Part shown: piece after piece, positions 61,663 through 64,000 of the stretch
Layout: the number at the start of each line of letters is the position of its first letter
Numbering within the stretch: the first letter of the stretch is position 1
Assembly: GCF_014191775.1 (NCBI RefSeq)
Contig: NZ_JACHXA010000001.1
Span: 558,001-622,000, forward strand
Direction: 5' to 3'
Origin: Limibacillus halophilus
Lineage (GTDB): Bacteria; Pseudomonadota; Alphaproteobacteria; Kiloniellales; CECT-8803
Length of the DNA: 64,000 nucleotides
Program-made: the position numbers and the translations under genes
Notes under the pieces: generated by a model
The model's database searches: none
The model's input: the letters and a program-made list of their open reading frames with translations, nothing else
Told to the model about the DNA's origin: nothing

Positions 61663-64000
61663 TTATTCTGCCGGCTTCGTTAAGGATGGCACTTCACTTT
61701 GGTTCAAAGCGGCATCCAGGGCCCGTCCGGCAGCACCGGAGGGGCGGGCGAACGGCGCCAACAGATCGTAAAGGACAGGCGTCAGGAATAATGTCAAAAC
61801 GGATGCCAATCCTAAGCCGCCGATCACCACGATACCAATGACCTCTCGGCTCTCGGCACCTGCGCCACTGGCCAATGCCAAAGGAACGGCGCCCAAAATC
61901 GTCGAGACAACCGTCATTAAAACGGGGCGCAAACGCAAACTCGCACCATTCAGAATGGCTTCGCGGACGGATTGACCTTCATCGCGAAGCTGATTGGCGA
62001 ACTCCACGATCAAAATACCGTTCTTAGCCATCAGCCCGATCAACAGAATGATGCCGATCTGGCTGTAGACGTTGAGAGAGTTGCCTGTAATCCACAAAGA
62101 AAGAAGTGCACCGGAAACGGCCAGGGGAACCGACAACATGATGATCAGTGGATGAATGAAGCTTTCAAACTGCGCGGCGAGAACCAGATAGACAATGACC
62201 AGGGCCAACACAAAGGTAAAAGCGACACCGCTGGATGTGTCGAGGAACTCCTTTGATTGCCCGGCGAAGGACAACCGAGCCTCAGGTGGCAGGGTCTTCT
62301 GCGCCAACGAACGCATGTAATCTATCGCGGAGCCCATGTCATAACCCGGTGCCAAGGCGCTCTCGATGGTGATAGACGGCAGTCTCGCATAACGGTTCAG
62401 CTCCGGAGCGCTGGCGGTTTCGCTCAAGGTCACCAGTGAATCGAGAGGTGTCAAAAGGCCGCTTGGCTGGGCGCGAACAAAAAGATTGGCGATGTCGGAC
62501 GGAGTCCGCCGGTCAGTCGGCTTCGACTGCAAGATGACCGGATACTCCCTGCCACGATCGACAAACCGGGTGACTTCGCGCGAAGCCAGCATGGTCTGCA
62601 GCGTTCGACCGACGGTTTCAACATCGACACCGAGGTCGCCGGCTCTCGACCGATCCATCCGAACCGTCAGTTCCGGTTGGTTTTTCTCATAGTCAATCTC
62701 AAGTCCCACCAGCCCGGGATTGGCTTCCGCCTCTCGAAGCATAGCCTCAACCCAGATCAGGACCTGCTCGTACTCGGGGCCGCCAACGACGACGCGCAAG
62801 GGCGTGCGATTGCCGCGCAATCCCAGCCCTACCGGTACGACAGGCGTTGCTCTGGCACCGGTCAGGTCGACCAGTCGTTTGCGAATCTCCGTCGCCAAGG
62901 TGGATGCGTCACGCTCACGTTGGTCCCATATGGCAAGCCGCACGACGATGAAACCGCGATGGGGACGGTTCCAGCTACCCGACAAGGCGAACAAGCCAAC
63001 GGCTTCACCGCTTTTCAACAAAGGCTGGACGGCCTCTTCGACCTTGCGCACTTGCGCGTCGGTGTTTGCCAAGTTGGAGCCCTGCGGCGTCGCTATGCTG
63101 ACGAAAAAGATGCCTCTGTCTTCACGAGGGGTCAGCTCGCGAGGTAGCTGGCCGTAAAGCCACCCGGATGTCCCTGCGAAGACCGCTGCCACCAATAGCA
63201 CCAGCAAGGGCGCGGTCAGAGCGATGGATAACGCCTTGCGGTAGGCATCGGCCAACGCCTTGGACAGCCTATTCAAAGCGGCACCCAGTCGACTCTCGGA
63301 TCGACCATCACGCAGCACCGCGGCTGCCAGAGGCGGACAGAGTGTTAAGGCGACAACCGTCGAGATGGCCACGGCGCAGGCCAGCACGAAGCCGAATTCG
63401 GTAAAAAGACGGCCAACGGTGCCCTGCATGAACGAGATGGGGACAAAAACGGCAATCAGGGTCAACGACGTTGCGATAACGGCAAAGGTCACCTGGCGCG
63501 TGCCTCGGGCCGCGGCGGCAAGAGGAGATTCCCCCAGTTCAACACGGCGTTGGATATTTTCAAGTACAACGATTGCGTCGTCGACAACGATTCCGATGGC
63601 CAGAATGAGCGCCAACAGCGTCAGTATGTTGATAGAGAAGCCGAGTGACAAAATACCGATGAATGTGCCCACCAGCGCAACGGGAATGGTAACGCTCGGG
63701 ACGAGAGTGGCCCGTATCGAACCCAAAAACGCGAAATTCACCAGCACGACAACCATGACCGCGATACCCAGGGTGATGATGACTTCGGTGATTGAGCTCT
63801 TGATGAAAATGGCATCGTCGGAAGAAACCTTGAGGATCATGCCTTCGGGCAATGCTGGTCTCACGGCGTCCAGCTCATCTCGGATACGGTTTGAGATGGC
63901 GATTGTATTGGCCTGGGACTGGCGCAAGATCGCCAGACCGATCGCCTGCTGCCCCTCGACCCGGACCACAGACGCATCATCTTCCGGGCCAATATCGACA
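61663..64000 (-). CDS. RND-family multidrug efflux permease, 3' part
   Basis: This is the C-terminal three quarters of a HAE1/MexB-like inner-membrane RND pump; the frame stays open to the right end of the window and its start lies beyond. The visible protein has the first transmembrane repeat with the ILALGIVVDDAIVVLENIQR proton-relay Asp pair, and the second repeat ends with RLRPVLMTVVSTILGAVPLALASGAGAESR. The periplasmic-domain sequence reads VRVEGQQAIGLAILRQSQANT at the start of the visible part. Membrane-fusion and outer-membrane partners are not in the window. Confidence 0.92.
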   Translation of the reverse strand, partial: VDIGPEDDASVVRVEGQQAIGLAILRQSQANTIAISNRIRDELDAVRPALPEGMILKVSSDDAIFIKSSITEVIITLGIAVMVVVLVNFAFLGSIRATLVPSVTIPVALVGTFIGILSLGFSINILTLLALILAIGIVVDDAIVVLENIQRRVELGESPLAAAARGTRQVTFAVIATSLTLIAVFVPISFMQGTVGRLFTEFGFVLACAVAISTVVALTLCPPLAAAVLRDGRSESRLGAALNRLSKALADAYRKALSIALTAPLLVLLVAAVFAGTSGWLYGQLPRELTPREDRGIFFVSIATPQGSNLANTDAQVRKVEEAVQPLLKSGEAVGLFALSGSWNRPHRGFIVVRLAIWDQRERDASTLATEIRKRLVDLTGARATPVVPVGLGLRGNRTPLRVVVGGPEYEQVLIWVEAMLREAEANPGLVGLEIDYEKNQPELTVRMDRSRAGDLGVDVETVGRTLQTMLASREVTRFVDRGREYPVILQSKPTDRRTPSDIANLFVRAQPSGLLTPLDSLVTLSETASAPELNRYARLPSITIESALAPGYDMGSAIDYMRSLAQKTLPPEARLSFAGQSKEFLDTSSGVAFTFVLALVIVYLVLAAQFESFIHPLIIMLSVPLAVSGALLSLWITGNSLNVYSQIGIILLIGLMAKNGILIVEFANQLRDEGQSVREAILNGASLRLRPVLMTVVSTILGAVPLALASGAGAESREVIGIVVIGGLGLASVLTLFLTPVLYDLLAPFARPSGAAGRALDAALNQSEVPSLTKPAE

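Noticed and set aside
61471-61683. Seventy-residue plus-strand gene in the gap before the RND pump
   Set aside because: It overlaps the end of the RND gene, shows no motif and has no ribosome site.

Overview
The window reads like the chromosome of an aerobic, metabolically versatile Gram-negative bacterium, most likely an alphaproteobacterium. This is an inference from its gene content: FCD-type GntR regulators, a molybdenum hydroxylase, ProVWX and Liv-type ABC importers, an RND pump, and a base composition that looks GC-rich with strong codon bias. No rRNA, tRNA, CRISPR array, phage gene or insertion sequence was seen. The window is almost entirely accessory catabolism: short operons, each with its own transporter and its own regulator.

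Region 1 (1-6197) is a compact coenzyme F420 operon: the end of a luciferase-like monooxygenase (LLM) family flavin/F420 oxidoreductase, NADPH:F420 reductase (npdG), cofE, cofD, cofC and a fused FO synthase (fbiC). cofE to fbiC are coupled by ATGA or TAATG overlaps. A MocR-type regulator (6217-7593) converges on it. It is divergent from an HisC-like aminotransferase, which is followed by a terminator and then by agmatine deiminase and an EamA exporter.

Region 2 (11746-17148) has a GntR regulator, two phytanoyl-CoA-dioxygenase-type enzymes, a CmcJ-like putative non-heme iron protein, a D-amino-acid dehydrogenase and a GNAT protein.

Region 3 (17231-35001) looks like one regulon. It holds a fused 5-oxoprolinase-type HyuA-HyuB, a quinone oxidoreductase-like protein, a thioesterase, a five-gene Liv-type importer, a three-gene molybdenum hydroxylase whose large subunit carries a fused CoxG domain, an alpha/beta hydrolase, an acyl-CoA ligase and a GntR regulator. 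The same palindrome, ATACA-N3-TGTAT, sits in front of all four transcription units (one copy has one mismatch). The likely job is uptake and breakdown of a lactam or N-heterocyclic compound; the substrate is unknown.

Region 4 (35554-44943) holds an SDR without a canonical YxxxK, an aminotransferase, an alpha/beta hydrolase, an M20 carbamoylase-type amidase, a GntR regulator, an isopenicillin-N-synthase-type oxygenase, a DmdC-like acyl-CoA dehydrogenase and an aldehyde dehydrogenase.

Region 5 (45257-50765) is an NMT1/THI5-type ABC importer behind a strongly structured untranslated leader, then a hydroxycinnamoyl-CoA hydratase-lyase-like crotonase and a class III CoA-transferase.

Region 6 (50811-61396) looks like quaternary-amine (betaine) use: a LysR regulator, an MttB-family methyltransferase without pyrrolysine, ProVWX, a GbdR-like AraC regulator, a mandelate-racemase-type enzyme and a DgcA/stachydrine-demethylase-like flavoprotein. 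The window ends inside an RND pump gene (61663 to beyond 64000).
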